Source: Bradyrhizobium roseum (GTDB taxonomy: Bacteria > Pseudomonadota > Alphaproteobacteria > Rhizobiales > Xanthobacteraceae). Taken from it: a stretch of DNA of 64,000 bases. Position numbers and translations under genes: made by a program. This document shows positions 42,898-51,333 of the stretch, in pieces (within the stretch, counting starts at the first letter, position 1; each line of letters opens with the position of its first letter). Location of the stretch: positions 2,046,001 through 2,110,000 of the forward strand of contig NZ_CP129212.1 in the NCBI RefSeq assembly GCF_030413175.1, in the 5' to 3' direction. The notes beneath the pieces are model-generated. The model saw only the letters and a program-made list of their open reading frames with translations, made no database searches and had not been told where the DNA came from.

Positions 42898-43734
42898 ATG
42901 GCAATGCTCAGCTTTGAAAGAAAATACCGCGTTCGCGGCGGAACGCTGATCGGCGGCGACCTGTTCGATTTCTGGGTCGGCCCGTTCTACGTCGGGTTCT
43001 TCGGCGTGACGACCCTATTCTTCTCATTCGTCGGCATCGCGATGATCCTCTGGAGCGCCGCGCTCGGCCCGACCTGGAACCTCTGGCAGATCAGCATCAA
43101 TCCGCCGGATGTAAAATACGGATTATCATTCGCTCCGCTGCAGGAAGGCGGCATCTGGCAGATCGTCACTATCTGCGCGACCGGCGCCTTTGTCTCGTGG
43201 GCGCTTCGCGAGGTCGAGATCTGCCGGAAACTCGGGATTGGCTATCACGTGCCGTTCGCTTTCGGCTTTGCCATCTTAGCCTATGTCACGTTGGTCGTGG
43301 TCCGGCCGGTGCTGATGGGATCGTGGAGCTACGGGTTTCCTTACGGCATCATCACTCATCTCGATTGGGTGTCGAACACCGGCTACCAGTACGGCAACTT
43401 TCATTACAATCCCGCGCACATGATCGCCATCACGTTCTTCTTCACGACGTGCCTGGCGCTGGCCCTGCACGGCGGCCTCATCCTGTCATCGACCAATCCC
43501 GACAAGGGAGAAGCGGTTAAGACGCCCGAGCATGAGAATACCATTTTCCGCGACCTGATCGGCTACTCCGTCGGCACTCTCGGAATTCACCGCGTCGGTC
43601 TGTTCATCGCGCTATCCGCCGTGTTCTTCAGCGCGGTCTGCATGGTGATCAGCGGGCCGCTATGGGCGGAAGGCGAGGCTTGGTCGGAATGGTGGAACTG
43701 GTGGCGCAATCTTCCGATCTGGTCCTCCAATTAA
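42898..43734 (+). CDS. pufL: Photosynthetic reaction centre L subunit
   Basis: A 278-residue five-helix subunit of the type II reaction centre. Chlorophyll- and iron-ligating histidines are visible in [30 protein letters not shown] and LGIHRVGLF. The N-terminal [32 protein letters not shown] block is diagnostic. An upstream GGAGGAAC serves as ribosome binding site. pufM follows after 28 bases. Confidence 0.98.
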   Translation: MAMLSFERKYRVRGGTLIGGDLFDFWVGPFYVGFFGVTTLFFSFVGIAMILWSAALGPTWNLWQISINPPDVKYGLSFAPLQEGGIWQIVTICATGAFVSWALREVEICRKLGIGYHVPFAFGFAILAYVTLVVVRPVLMGSWSYGFPYGIITHLDWVSNTGYQYGNFHYNPAHMIAITFFFTTCLALALHGGLILSSTNPDKGEAVKTPEHENTIFRDLIGYSVGTLGIHRVGLFIALSAVFFSAVCMVISGPLWAEGEAWSEWWNWWRNLPIWSSN

Positions 43735-43762
43735 CTCCGGTTATCAGAAAGAGTCGTGAGCC

Positions 43763-44686
43763 ATGGCCCAATATCAAAACTTCTTCACGCAGGTGCAGGT
43801 GCGCAGCACCATCTATCCCGGGATTCCGATTCAACCGGGCATATGGGTTCGAACCAGCGAGGGCCAGTTCAACTACTGGCTCGGAAAGATCGGCGATGCC
43901 CAGGTCGGCCCGTTCTATCTCGGCTTCCTCGGATTGGCGTCGATCGCATGCGGCATCGTCGCGATCGAGATCATCGGCCTCAATATGCTGGCGTCGGTGA
44001 ACTGGAATCCGATCGAGTTCGTCCGGCAATTGCCCTGGCTGTCGCTCGATCCGCCAAAGCCTGAATATGGCATCAGTTTCCCGCCGCTGCAGGAGGGCGG
44101 CTGGTGGCTGATGGCCGGGTTCTTCCTGACCACCTCGATCCTGCTGTGGTGGGCGCGGACATACCGCAGGGCCCGGGCGCTTGGCATGGGGACGCATGTG
44201 GCGTGGGCGTTCGCCTCGGCGATCTGGCTCTATCTGGTCCTGGGCTTCATCCGCCCGCTGTTGATGGGGCAATTCAGCGAAGCCGTTCCGTTCGGAATTT
44301 TTCCACATCTCGACTGGACCAACAACTTCTCCATCACCCACGGAAACCTGTTCTACAATCCGTTCCACATGCTCTCGATCGCATTCCTCTACGGCTCGGC
44401 GCTGCTATTCGCGATGCACGGCGCCACGATCCTGGCCGTCAGCCGCTATGGCGGCGAGCGCGAGATCGAGCAGATCGTCGATCGCGGCACGGCACTGGAA
44501 CGGGCCGCGTTGTTCTGGCGCTGGACCATGGGGTTCAACGCAACGGCAGAATCGATTCATCGCTGGGCCTGGTGGTTTGCTGTCCTATGCCCGCTAACCG
44601 GCGGCATCGGCATCCTTTTGTCCGGTACGGTCGTCGACAACTGGTTTGACTGGGGCGTCAAGCACGGTCTGGCGATGCCGCGATAG
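43763..44686 (+). CDS. pufM: Photosynthetic reaction centre M subunit
   Basis: A 307-residue partner of PufL. Ligand histidines occur in [34 protein letters not shown] and ESIHRWAWW. The C-terminus stops after LAMPR with no long extension. The next gene is ppsR1, not pufC; a cytochrome subunit is absent at this locus. Confidence 0.98.
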   Translation: MAQYQNFFTQVQVRSTIYPGIPIQPGIWVRTSEGQFNYWLGKIGDAQVGPFYLGFLGLASIACGIVAIEIIGLNMLASVNWNPIEFVRQLPWLSLDPPKPEYGISFPPLQEGGWWLMAGFFLTTSILLWWARTYRRARALGMGTHVAWAFASAIWLYLVLGFIRPLLMGQFSEAVPFGIFPHLDWTNNFSITHGNLFYNPFHMLSIAFLYGSALLFAMHGATILAVSRYGGEREIEQIVDRGTALERAALFWRWTMGFNATAESIHRWAWWFAVLCPLTGGIGILLSGTVVDNWFDWGVKHGLAMPR

Positions 44687-44708
44687 CACGACAAGCCAAC
44701 GTTCAGAC

Positions 44709-44727
44709 GCGCGCCGGCTCGGCGCGC
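44709..44727. terminator. GC-rich stem-loop after pufM
   Basis: GCGCGCCG pairs with CGGCGCGC around a 3-base loop, 23 bases after the pufM stop. No U-run follows, so it may act as mRNA stabiliser or a Rho-related end of the puf transcript. Confidence 0.5.
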
Positions 44728-44884
44728 GCAAGCTTCCATCGTCTTGCCGGCTCAGCAAACCTATTTGTGTCCGGGTAAAGCGGCGGACTGCCATGTCAAA
44801 CTCGGTGCGTCCGCTAACAAGCATAGCCGGGTTGGAGGAACGCTGAGGTGAAGGATCACTGGTTGGTGGAGGATATTTGCCCTG

Positions 44885-46318
44885 GTGCAAGTGTTCAAAT
44901 CTCCGAAGGAGTCGCTGGGGGACCTCGGCGCATTGTCGGTCGCAAACCTGATTGCGGCTGCGACCGACGTGGCTGTCGTCGTCGACAGCCACGGAGTCAT
45001 TCGCGATGTCGCCTTCAACAGGGACGAGCTGTCGCTCGAACTGGACGCGCAGGGCAGGTGGATGGGCTCAAAGCTCTCGGAGACAGTGACTTTGGAGACG
45101 CGTGGGAAGGTCGGAGAGCTGCTGCACGAGGCGGCCATACGGAAAGCGTCGAGCTGGCGCCAGGTCAATCATCCGTCGGCCGGTGGGGACGACATCCCCG
45201 TGCTTTATTCAGCCATCAACATCGGACGAAAGGACCGCTTCGTCGTGGTGGGGCGCGACCTTCGCCCGCTGGCGGCAATGCAGCAGCGGCTGATCAACGC
45301 GCAGCAATCGATGGAACGCGACTATGCCAAGTTGCGGCATGCCGAAACCCGCTATCGGCTGCTGTTCCAGGTCTCGTCGGAAGCGGTCATGGTCGTTGAC
45401 GCCGCCAGCAGCAGGATCGTCGATGCCAACCCGGCCACGCTTGTGCTGTTCGACGAGAGCGCCCCGGAGCTGCTGAAATCGGAGCTTTCCGGCCATTTCG
45501 ACCCAACGGGCGCAGAGCAGGTTCGAACCCTTCTCGGGGATGTCCGCGCCACGGGTCGCGACGGCAGCACCCGTGTTCATCTCGCGAAGGGGAACCGGGA
45601 ATGCATCGTCACCGCATCGCTGTTTAGGCAGGAACACGCGTCGCTGTTTCTGGTTCGCTTATCTTCGGGTGCGACGCCGCCGGAAGACGGCGCTCTCAGG
45701 GCGACATCGATGCTGCTGCAATATTTCGATGCTGCACCGGATGGGTTGGTCATCACGGAGTTCGACGGCCGTATTGTCAGGGCGAACCCGGCCTTTGTTG
45801 AAATGGCGCAGCTCGGCAACACGGAGCAGGCACGCGGTGAGCTGCTTGATCGCTGGCTCGGCCGAGCCGGGGTCGATTTCGGCGTCGCATTCGCCAATCT
45901 GCGCCAAAACCGTTCGATCAAGTTGTTTTCGACCGCGCTGCGTGGCGAGTATGGGGCGACCGCGGATGTCGAAGTCTCTGCGGTTTTACTCGCCGACAGC
46001 TCCCAAAAGCAAGGGTTCGGCTTCGCCATCAGAAATGTAGAGAAGCGATTGTCGGCGTCATCGTCTTCGGTGCGAGAGCTGCCGCGCTCGGTCGCGCAAC
46101 TCACCGAATTGATCGGCCGGGTTCCGCTGCGCGATCTGGTGCGCGAGGCCACCGACGTGATTGAGAAACTGTCGATCGAGGCCGCGCTGGAACTGACCGG
46201 CGACAATCGCGCGTCGGCAGCAGAAATGCTCGGCCTCAGCCGGCAGAGCCTTTACGTCAAACTGCGTCGGTTCGGGCTCGCCGAGCATGCCGCGGATGGG
46301 GAGAGCGATGATGAATAG
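44885..46318 (+). CDS. ppsR1: PpsR/CrtJ-type transcriptional regulator (PpsR1)
   Basis: A 477-residue regulator of photosynthesis genes. An N-terminal domain (residues 1-130) is followed by a helical Q-linker (QQRLINAQQSMERDYAKLR), two PAS domains (about 150-260 and 275-390) and a C-terminal FIS-type helix-turn-helix (ELTGDNRASAAEMLGLSRQSLY). A single Cys is visible (NRECIV, near 240). In photosynthetic Bradyrhizobium a PpsR1 at this place was reported to be redox-responsive; that role is carried over by analogy. The start is a GTG. The gene overlaps bchG by 11 bases. Confidence 0.92.
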   Translation: MQVFKSPKESLGDLGALSVANLIAAATDVAVVVDSHGVIRDVAFNRDELSLELDAQGRWMGSKLSETVTLETRGKVGELLHEAAIRKASSWRQVNHPSAGGDDIPVLYSAINIGRKDRFVVVGRDLRPLAAMQQRLINAQQSMERDYAKLRHAETRYRLLFQVSSEAVMVVDAASSRIVDANPATLVLFDESAPELLKSELSGHFDPTGAEQVRTLLGDVRATGRDGSTRVHLAKGNRECIVTASLFRQEHASLFLVRLSSGATPPEDGALRATSMLLQYFDAAPDGLVITEFDGRIVRANPAFVEMAQLGNTEQARGELLDRWLGRAGVDFGVAFANLRQNRSIKLFSTALRGEYGATADVEVSAVLLADSSQKQGFGFAIRNVEKRLSASSSSVRELPRSVAQLTELIGRVPLRDLVREATDVIEKLSIEAALELTGDNRASAAEMLGLSRQSLYVKLRRFGLAEHAADGESDDE

Positions 46319-47204
46319 CGCCGTCGCCGAGCGTCCGTCGCCGTTGGTTGTTCTGGAGCTGTTGAAGCCGATCACCTGGTTTCCGCCGATGTGGGCGTTG
46401 GGGTGCGGCGTCGTTTCGTCCGGCGTTTCGCCCGGACAGCGCTGGCCGTTGATCGCGGCTGCTGTCTTGCTTGCGGGGCCGATGGTGTGCGGTACCAGCC
46501 AGGCCGTGAACGACTGGTATGATCGGCATGTCGATGCCATCAACGAGCCAAATCGCCCGATTCCGTCGGGGCGCATTCCGGGACGCTGGGGACTCTATAT
46601 CGCAATCGTCTGGACGGCCCTGTCGTTGCTGTTGGCGACGACCCTCGGCACCTGGGGATTTGTCGCGGCCATCGTCGGCCTGGTGCTGGCATGGGCCTAC
46701 AGCGCGCCGCCGATCCGGCTGAAGCAGAACGGTTGGTGGGGCAACGCCGCTTGCGGGCTCTGTTATGAAGGCTTGCCCTGGTTCACCGGCGCCGCCGTGA
46801 TGGGCGCTTCGATGCCGGACTGGCGCATCGTCGTGATCGCGCTGCTCTACAGCATCGGCGCCCACGGCATCATGACGCTGAATGATTTCAAGTCGGTCGA
46901 AGGCGACCGGCGGATGGGGATCGATTCGCTCCCGGTGCTGCTTGGTGTCGGCCGTGCCGCACGGTTTGCCTGCCTGGTGATGGCGGTGCCGCAGGTTGCT
47001 GTCGTCGGGCTGCTCCTGGCATGGCAGCTGCCGCTCTACGCGGCGGCCGTCGGCGCCTTGCTGATCGGACAATTGTTCCTGATGGCCCATTTCCTGAAAA
47101 GCCCTCGCGAGCGGGCGCCCTGGTACAACGGGACCGGAATCAGTTGTTACGTGACCGGCATGCTCATCAGCGCGTTTGCGCTGGCAGCGATCCAGGCGGG
47201 GTAG
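46308..47204 (+). CDS. bchG: Bacteriochlorophyll synthase (prenyltransferase)
   Basis: A 298-residue UbiA-family membrane enzyme attaching the geranylgeranyl or phytyl tail to bacteriochlorophyllide. The first Asp-rich motif is AVNDWYDRHVDAINEPNRP near residue 68 and the second is TLNDFKSVEGDRRMGIDSLP near 192. About eight transmembrane helices. The ATG at 46308 follows GGGGAG; two upstream ATGs are in frame. It lies inside a ppsR1-bchG-MFS-bchP-tspO run. Confidence 0.96.
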   Translation: MMNSAVAERPSPLVVLELLKPITWFPPMWALGCGVVSSGVSPGQRWPLIAAAVLLAGPMVCGTSQAVNDWYDRHVDAINEPNRPIPSGRIPGRWGLYIAIVWTALSLLLATTLGTWGFVAAIVGLVLAWAYSAPPIRLKQNGWWGNAACGLCYEGLPWFTGAAVMGASMPDWRIVVIALLYSIGAHGIMTLNDFKSVEGDRRMGIDSLPVLLGVGRAARFACLVMAVPQVAVVGLLLAWQLPLYAAAVGALLIGQLFLMAHFLKSPRERAPWYNGTGISCYVTGMLISAFALAAIQAG

Positions 47205-47210
47205 GTCAAC

Positions 47211-48566
47211 ATGAACAATCCCGTTCTCTCCTGGTTTGGTATCGTTCGCCTTGGCCTCGTTCAGACCGGGCTCGGCGCCATCGTCGTTCTGACCACTTCG
47301 ACGCTCAACAGGGTGATGGTGGTCGAACTCGCGATGCCTGCGATCCTGCCCGGCGCGCTGGTCGCCATTCATTATGCGCTTCAGGTGTTGCGCCCCGCCT
47401 GGGGCCATGGCTCAGATCTCGGCGCGCGACGGACGCCATGGATCGTCGGCGGCATGGCCGTTCTCGCAACCGGCGGCTTGATGGCCGCGGTGGCTACGGC
47501 GTGGATGACCACGCATCCGCTATTCGGGATCGCGCTTGCGGTGGCCGCATTCGGTCTGATCGGTGTCGGTGTCGGTGCTGCAGGTACGTCGCTGCTGGTG
47601 CTGCTCGCCAAGCGCACCGACGACAATCGCCGCGCGGCGGCGGCGACGATCGTCTGGGTCATGATGATCGCCGGCTTCATTGTGACGACCGGTGTCGCCG
47701 GTCATTTGCTTGATCCGTTCTCGCCTGCGAGGCTCATCGCCGTCTCTGGATCGGTATCTGTCGCGGCGATGGTTCTCACGCTGGTTGGTGTCTGGGGCGT
47801 CGAAGGAAATGCGGTAGCCGCGGCTCAACCTCGACTGATGGACCTGCCACGCCGGTCCTCATTCCGCGAAGCGTTTATCGAAGTCTGGACCGAACCGAAG
47901 TCGCGGCGGTTTGCGATCTTTGTCTTTGTCTCGATGCTGGCTTACAGCGCGCAGGATCTGATCCTCGAGCCGTTCGCCGGTGCGGTATTTGGCTTCACGC
48001 CAGGCGAGACGACGAAACTTTCGGGCATTCAGCATGGCGGAACGCTGATCGGCATGGCGCTGGTGCCGCTGGTCGGCGCCATTTATCCCCGTGCTCGCGG
48101 AAATCTGCAGGTCTGGACCGTCGGCGGTTGTCTTGCCTCCGCGATCGCGCTGCTGTGCCTCACCGCTGCCGCCCTTATCGGGCCAGCCTGGCCGATTCGC
48201 GAGAATGTCTTCATGCTTGGCGTGACCAATGGTGCCTACGCGGTCGCGGCGATCGGCTCGATGATGGCGCTGGTGGGAGCGGGCGGCGAGAAGCGCGAAG
48301 GCGTGCGCATGGGCCTTTGGGGCGCTGCCCAGGCCTTTGCGTTCGGAATCGGCGGCTTTCTCGGGACGCTCGCCAGCGACATCGCGCGCTATCTGCTGAC
48401 CTCGCCGACGCTGTCCTACGCCGTGGTCTTTGCATCTGAAGCCGGGATGTTCGTCGTTTCGGCATGCATGGCGGTTTGGATTCATCGGGCGCCGGCAAGA
48501 AGCGCGATGCGACAAGGTTCGGCTGGCGACATGCGTGCAGCAGCCATCGCGGGAGGAGCGAGATGA
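47211..48566 (+). CDS. BCD/PucC-family MFS transporter (bch2-like)
   Basis: A 451-residue twelve-helix major facilitator of the PucC/LhaA family, associated with assembly of light-harvesting complexes. The N-terminal LGLVQTGLGAIVVLTTSTLNRVMVVEL and HYALQVLRPAWGHGSDLG blocks are family marks. It is located between bchG and bchP, where the gene is often called bch2 or ORF428-like. The stop overlaps the bchP start (ATGA). Confidence 0.9.
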   Translation: MNNPVLSWFGIVRLGLVQTGLGAIVVLTTSTLNRVMVVELAMPAILPGALVAIHYALQVLRPAWGHGSDLGARRTPWIVGGMAVLATGGLMAAVATAWMTTHPLFGIALAVAAFGLIGVGVGAAGTSLLVLLAKRTDDNRRAAAATIVWVMMIAGFIVTTGVAGHLLDPFSPARLIAVSGSVSVAAMVLTLVGVWGVEGNAVAAAQPRLMDLPRRSSFREAFIEVWTEPKSRRFAIFVFVSMLAYSAQDLILEPFAGAVFGFTPGETTKLSGIQHGGTLIGMALVPLVGAIYPRARGNLQVWTVGGCLASAIALLCLTAAALIGPAWPIRENVFMLGVTNGAYAVAAIGSMMALVGAGGEKREGVRMGLWGAAQAFAFGIGGFLGTLASDIARYLLTSPTLSYAVVFASEAGMFVVSACMAVWIHRAPARSAMRQGSAGDMRAAAIAGGAR

Positions 48567-49762
48567 TGAGTATTTCGGAGATCTTCGATGTGGTGGTTGT
48601 GGGCGGGGGTCCGTCGGGCGCAACAGCGGCGCACGACCTTGCCAACCTCGGGCGGACCGTCTTGCTGCTCGACCGCGCCGGGCGCATCAAGCCGTGCGGC
48701 GGCGCTATTCCGCCACGGTTGATCCGCGATTTCGATATTCCCGACCATCTGCTGGTCGCCCGCGTCAATTCGGCGCGAATGGTTTCGCCGTCGAACAAGC
48801 AGGTGGACATGCCGATCGACGGCGGCTTTGTCGGCATGGTCGATCGCGATGAATTCGACGAATGGTTGCGCGAGCGTGCCGCGGCGGCCGGCGCCAAGCG
48901 ACGAACCGGTCTGTTCAAGCGTTTCGAACGCGACGAAGCCGGCAAGACCATCGTGTATTACGAGGAACGTGCGGCCGACGGCTCGATGGTTGAAAAAGCC
49001 GTTCGCGCTCGTGCGTTGATTGGCGCGGATGGAGCCTTGTCGGCTGTGGCGCGGCAATGCCTGCCCGGCGCCGATCGGTTGCCGTATGTCTTCGCCTATC
49101 ATGAGATTGTTCGGTCGCCGCCGGCGGGATCGAGCTTCGACGGCACGCGTTGCGATGTCTATTACCGCGGTTCGGTATCGCCGGATTTCTACGGCTGGGT
49201 ATTCCCCCATGGCGACACCGTCAGCGTCGGTACCGGCTCCGCGCGCAAGGGATTTTCGCTACGCGATTCCGTCGGCGGTTTGCGGGACGCTGCAGGCCTT
49301 GAAAACGCCGAAACCATCCGCCGCGAGGGCGCACCGATTCCACTGCATCCGTTGCCGCGGTGGGACGACGGTCACAGCGTTCTGCTGGCCGGCGATGCCG
49401 CGGGTGTGGTGGCGCCGGCTTCAGGCGAGGGCATCTACTATGCCATGATCGGCGGTCGGTTGTCGGCGGAAGCGGTCGATCAGTTCCTGGAGACCGGCGA
49501 CGCAAAGGCGCTTCGCGTCGCGCGAAAGCGCTTCATGCGCATGCACGGCGTCGTATTCTGGATCCTCGGCGTGATGCAGTGGTATTGGTATTCCAACGAC
49601 CGCCGCCGCGAGCGCTTCGTCAGCATTTGCCGCGACCGTGACGTGCAGAAGCTGACCTGGGATGCCTACATGAACAAGGAACTGGTCCGCGCCAAGCCTG
49701 TCGCCCATGTCAGGATCTTCTTCAAGAACCTTGCCCACATGACCGGACTGGCGTCTGCGTAA
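48563..49762 (+). CDS. bchP: Geranylgeranyl reductase
   Basis: A 399-residue FAD-dependent reductase that hydrogenates the geranylgeranyl tail to phytyl. It has the N-terminal VVVGGGPSGATAAHDLA motif near residue 10, LLDRAGRIKPCGGAIPPRLI near 35 and HSVLLAGDAAGVVAPASGEGIYYAM near 275. Start: ATG at 48563 (a second ATG follows at once). TAATG overlap with tspO. Confidence 0.95.
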   Translation: MMSISEIFDVVVVGGGPSGATAAHDLANLGRTVLLLDRAGRIKPCGGAIPPRLIRDFDIPDHLLVARVNSARMVSPSNKQVDMPIDGGFVGMVDRDEFDEWLRERAAAAGAKRRTGLFKRFERDEAGKTIVYYEERAADGSMVEKAVRARALIGADGALSAVARQCLPGADRLPYVFAYHEIVRSPPAGSSFDGTRCDVYYRGSVSPDFYGWVFPHGDTVSVGTGSARKGFSLRDSVGGLRDAAGLENAETIRREGAPIPLHPLPRWDDGHSVLLAGDAAGVVAPASGEGIYYAMIGGRLSAEAVDQFLETGDAKALRVARKRFMRMHGVVFWILGVMQWYWYSNDRRRERFVSICRDRDVQKLTWDAYMNKELVRAKPVAHVRIFFKNLAHMTGLASA

Positions 49763-50250
49763 TGGTCCCGCGTGCCAGTTTCTGGAAGCCCGTGCTGGTT
49801 GCAGCCTCGGTCGCAATCTTCATCGCGGTGCTTGGCGGAACGCTGACAGACACAGGCCCATGGTATCAAGACCTCCGCAAGCCCCCGTGGCAACCGCCGG
49901 ACTGGCTGTTCGGTCCGGCATGGACGGTAATCTTTGCGCTGGCGACAGCGTCCGCAGTTTATGCTTGGCGCAATGCGGATAGCCGCGCGCAACGCGAACG
50001 GGTGATTGCCCTCTTTGCCCTGAACGGGTTTCTCAACGTGCTCTGGAGCACGTTGTTTTTTGCGCTGAAACGGCCGGACTGGGCGTTGATCGAGGTCGGG
50101 CTTCTCTGGCTGTCGATCCTTCTGCCGATCATCGTGTTCTGGCGCTTTGCCAGGCCAGCCAGCCTCTATCTGGTGCCATATCTGTTGTGGGTGTCGTTCG
50201 CCGCGTTCCTCAATCTGACGGTCGTCCGTCTCAACGCGCCGTTCGCGTAA
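49762..50250 (+). CDS. tspO: TspO/MBR family tryptophan-rich sensory protein (CrtK)
   Basis: A 162-residue five-helix outer-membrane-type tetrapyrrole/porphyrin-binding protein. The characteristic GPWYQDLRKPPWQPPDWLFGPAW block (seen in parts) near residue 33 and LFALNGFLNVLWSTLFF near 85 are visible. In Rhodobacter TspO dampens pigment gene expression in response to oxygen. Coupled to bchP. Confidence 0.93.
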   Translation: MVPRASFWKPVLVAASVAIFIAVLGGTLTDTGPWYQDLRKPPWQPPDWLFGPAWTVIFALATASAVYAWRNADSRAQRERVIALFALNGFLNVLWSTLFFALKRPDWALIEVGLLWLSILLPIIVFWRFARPASLYLVPYLLWVSFAAFLNLTVVRLNAPFA

Positions 50251-50298
50251 CGGGTGAGGGCGGGTTGTCTGTAACGGGTGGCCATGTGATCCTCGGGC

Positions 50299-50565
50299 AT
50301 GGCTGACCTGTTTGCGAGTGGACGCCTCGTTGATCTCATCCTGGTGCTGGTCGTGCTCGAGGCCGCGGTCCTGCTGTTGTATTGGGCTCGCGTCCGGCGG
50401 GGCATCGCGCCGCTGGACCTGCTCCCCAATCTATGCGCGGGCGCGTTTCTTCTGCTGGCGCTGCGCGTAACGCTTGCCGGCGGCGGCTGGATGATGGCCA
50501 GCCTTTGCCTTTCGGCCGCCGGATTGGCGCATCTAACCGACGTCTACCGCCGGTGGCTAAAATAG
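50299..50565 (+). CDS. Hypothetical small membrane protein of the PGC
   Basis: An 88-residue protein with three hydrophobic helices (LILVLVVLEAAVLLLYW, LCAGAFLLLALRVTLAG, MASLCLSAAGLAHLTD) ending in a basic RRWLK. It is co-oriented with tspO after 48 bases and converges on cycA. No domain recognised. Confidence 0.7.
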   Translation: MADLFASGRLVDLILVLVVLEAAVLLLYWARVRRGIAPLDLLPNLCAGAFLLLALRVTLAGGGWMMASLCLSAAGLAHLTDVYRRWLK

Positions 50566-50591
50566 CCGGTCGGGCAGCCTCATGCCCGCAG

Positions 50592-51026
50592 CTATTTCTT
50601 GTCGGAAAATTTGTCGATGTAGGCGATCACGTCCTTGCGCTGCTGTTCGTCCGCGAGTTTGAACGCCATCTTGGTCGAACCGGTCGCCAGATCCGCCTTG
50701 CCCTTCTCAGTCAGGAACTTCTTCAGGAAGCCGTTGGGATCCGGCAGATACTGCATGATCAGTTCGTTGGTCCAGACCAGCCCGTTCTCACCCGCCGCCT
50801 TGTTGAGCGGGGAATAGGCGAACCCGGGTGCAGTGCCGGATTGCCTGCCGATAATCCCGGTCAGCGCAGGTCCAACCAGATTCTTGGCGTCGGGACCGAT
50901 GCGATGACAGGTCATGCACTGCTTGAACACCTGCTCTCCCTTGGTAGCGTCCTGCGCGGACGCCGTACCGATTGGAAGGGCTACGGCTGCCGCGATCATG
51001 GCTACGACGGTAAGTTTGACCTGCAC
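50592..51026 (-). CDS. cycA: Cytochrome c2
   Basis: A 144-residue periplasmic mono-heme cytochrome. Signal peptide (cleavage after ASAQ, near residue 25), heme attachment CMTCH near 37, and the axial Met in GSTKMAF near 117. It should carry electrons from cytochrome bc1 back to the reaction centre; it matters here because pufC is missing. The start is a GTG with GGGAGAG five bases upstream. Three PpsR-type boxes lie between it and the divergent ppsR2. Confidence 0.94.
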   Translation of the reverse strand: MQVKLTVVAMIAAAVALPIGTASAQDATKGEQVFKQCMTCHRIGPDAKNLVGPALTGIIGRQSGTAPGFAYSPLNKAAGENGLVWTNELIMQYLPDPNGFLKKFLTEKGKADLATGSTKMAFKLADEQQRKDVIAYIDKFSDKK

Positions 51027-51060
51027 ATTTCTCTCCCTGAGCCTTTTGTTGGAATTTCCT

Positions 51061-51078
51061 TGTTAAGATATCCTTACA
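51061..51078. promoter_or_regulatory. PpsR/CrtJ box 1 in the cycA-ppsR2 region
   Basis: TGTTAAGATATCCTTACA matches TGT-N12-ACA and is a near-perfect inverted repeat. It lies 34 bases upstream of the cycA start. Confidence 0.78.
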
Positions 51079-51096
51079 TTCAGAAAGATCAAATGA

Positions 51097-51114
51097 TGTT
51101 GACACCCCCTGACA
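51097..51114. promoter_or_regulatory. PpsR/CrtJ box 2 in the cycA-ppsR2 region
   Basis: TGTTGACACCCCCTGACA matches TGT-N12-ACA, 36 bases from box 1, a tandem arrangement like those before crtI and bchC. Confidence 0.72.
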
Positions 51115-51204
51115 GTGTTTTGAGCGAAATCAAACAGATTTGCAGTGCCATGTGCTAGGGTGGATATGATGGCCGGAAAGCCGTAGGATGGGTCCCCACA
51201 GTGG

Positions 51205-51222
51205 TGTAAAGAATATTTTACA
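51205..51222. promoter_or_regulatory. PpsR/CrtJ box 3, symmetric, upstream of ppsR2
   Basis: TGTAAAGAATATTTTACA matches TGT-N12-ACA inside a longer inverted repeat (51203-51224, 8-base arms GGTGTAAA/TTTACACC). It is nearer to ppsR2 (start about 51334) than to cycA, so it may serve ppsR2 autoregulation. Confidence 0.75.
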
Positions 51223-51333
51223 CCTAAAGCCTTCAAAATTAAGGAGTTTCTTGACTCTGAAGCGAGATTCTGTGCATCCCTAGAGAGCCAGCGCTTCGTT
51301 CGTGCCGCCAGTGTCAGGTGAAATTGGCACATC

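Noticed and set aside
50382..51158. Plus-strand open frame of 258 codons over cycA
   Set aside because: It runs antisense to the clearly supported cytochrome c2 gene and through the PpsR-box promoter region.
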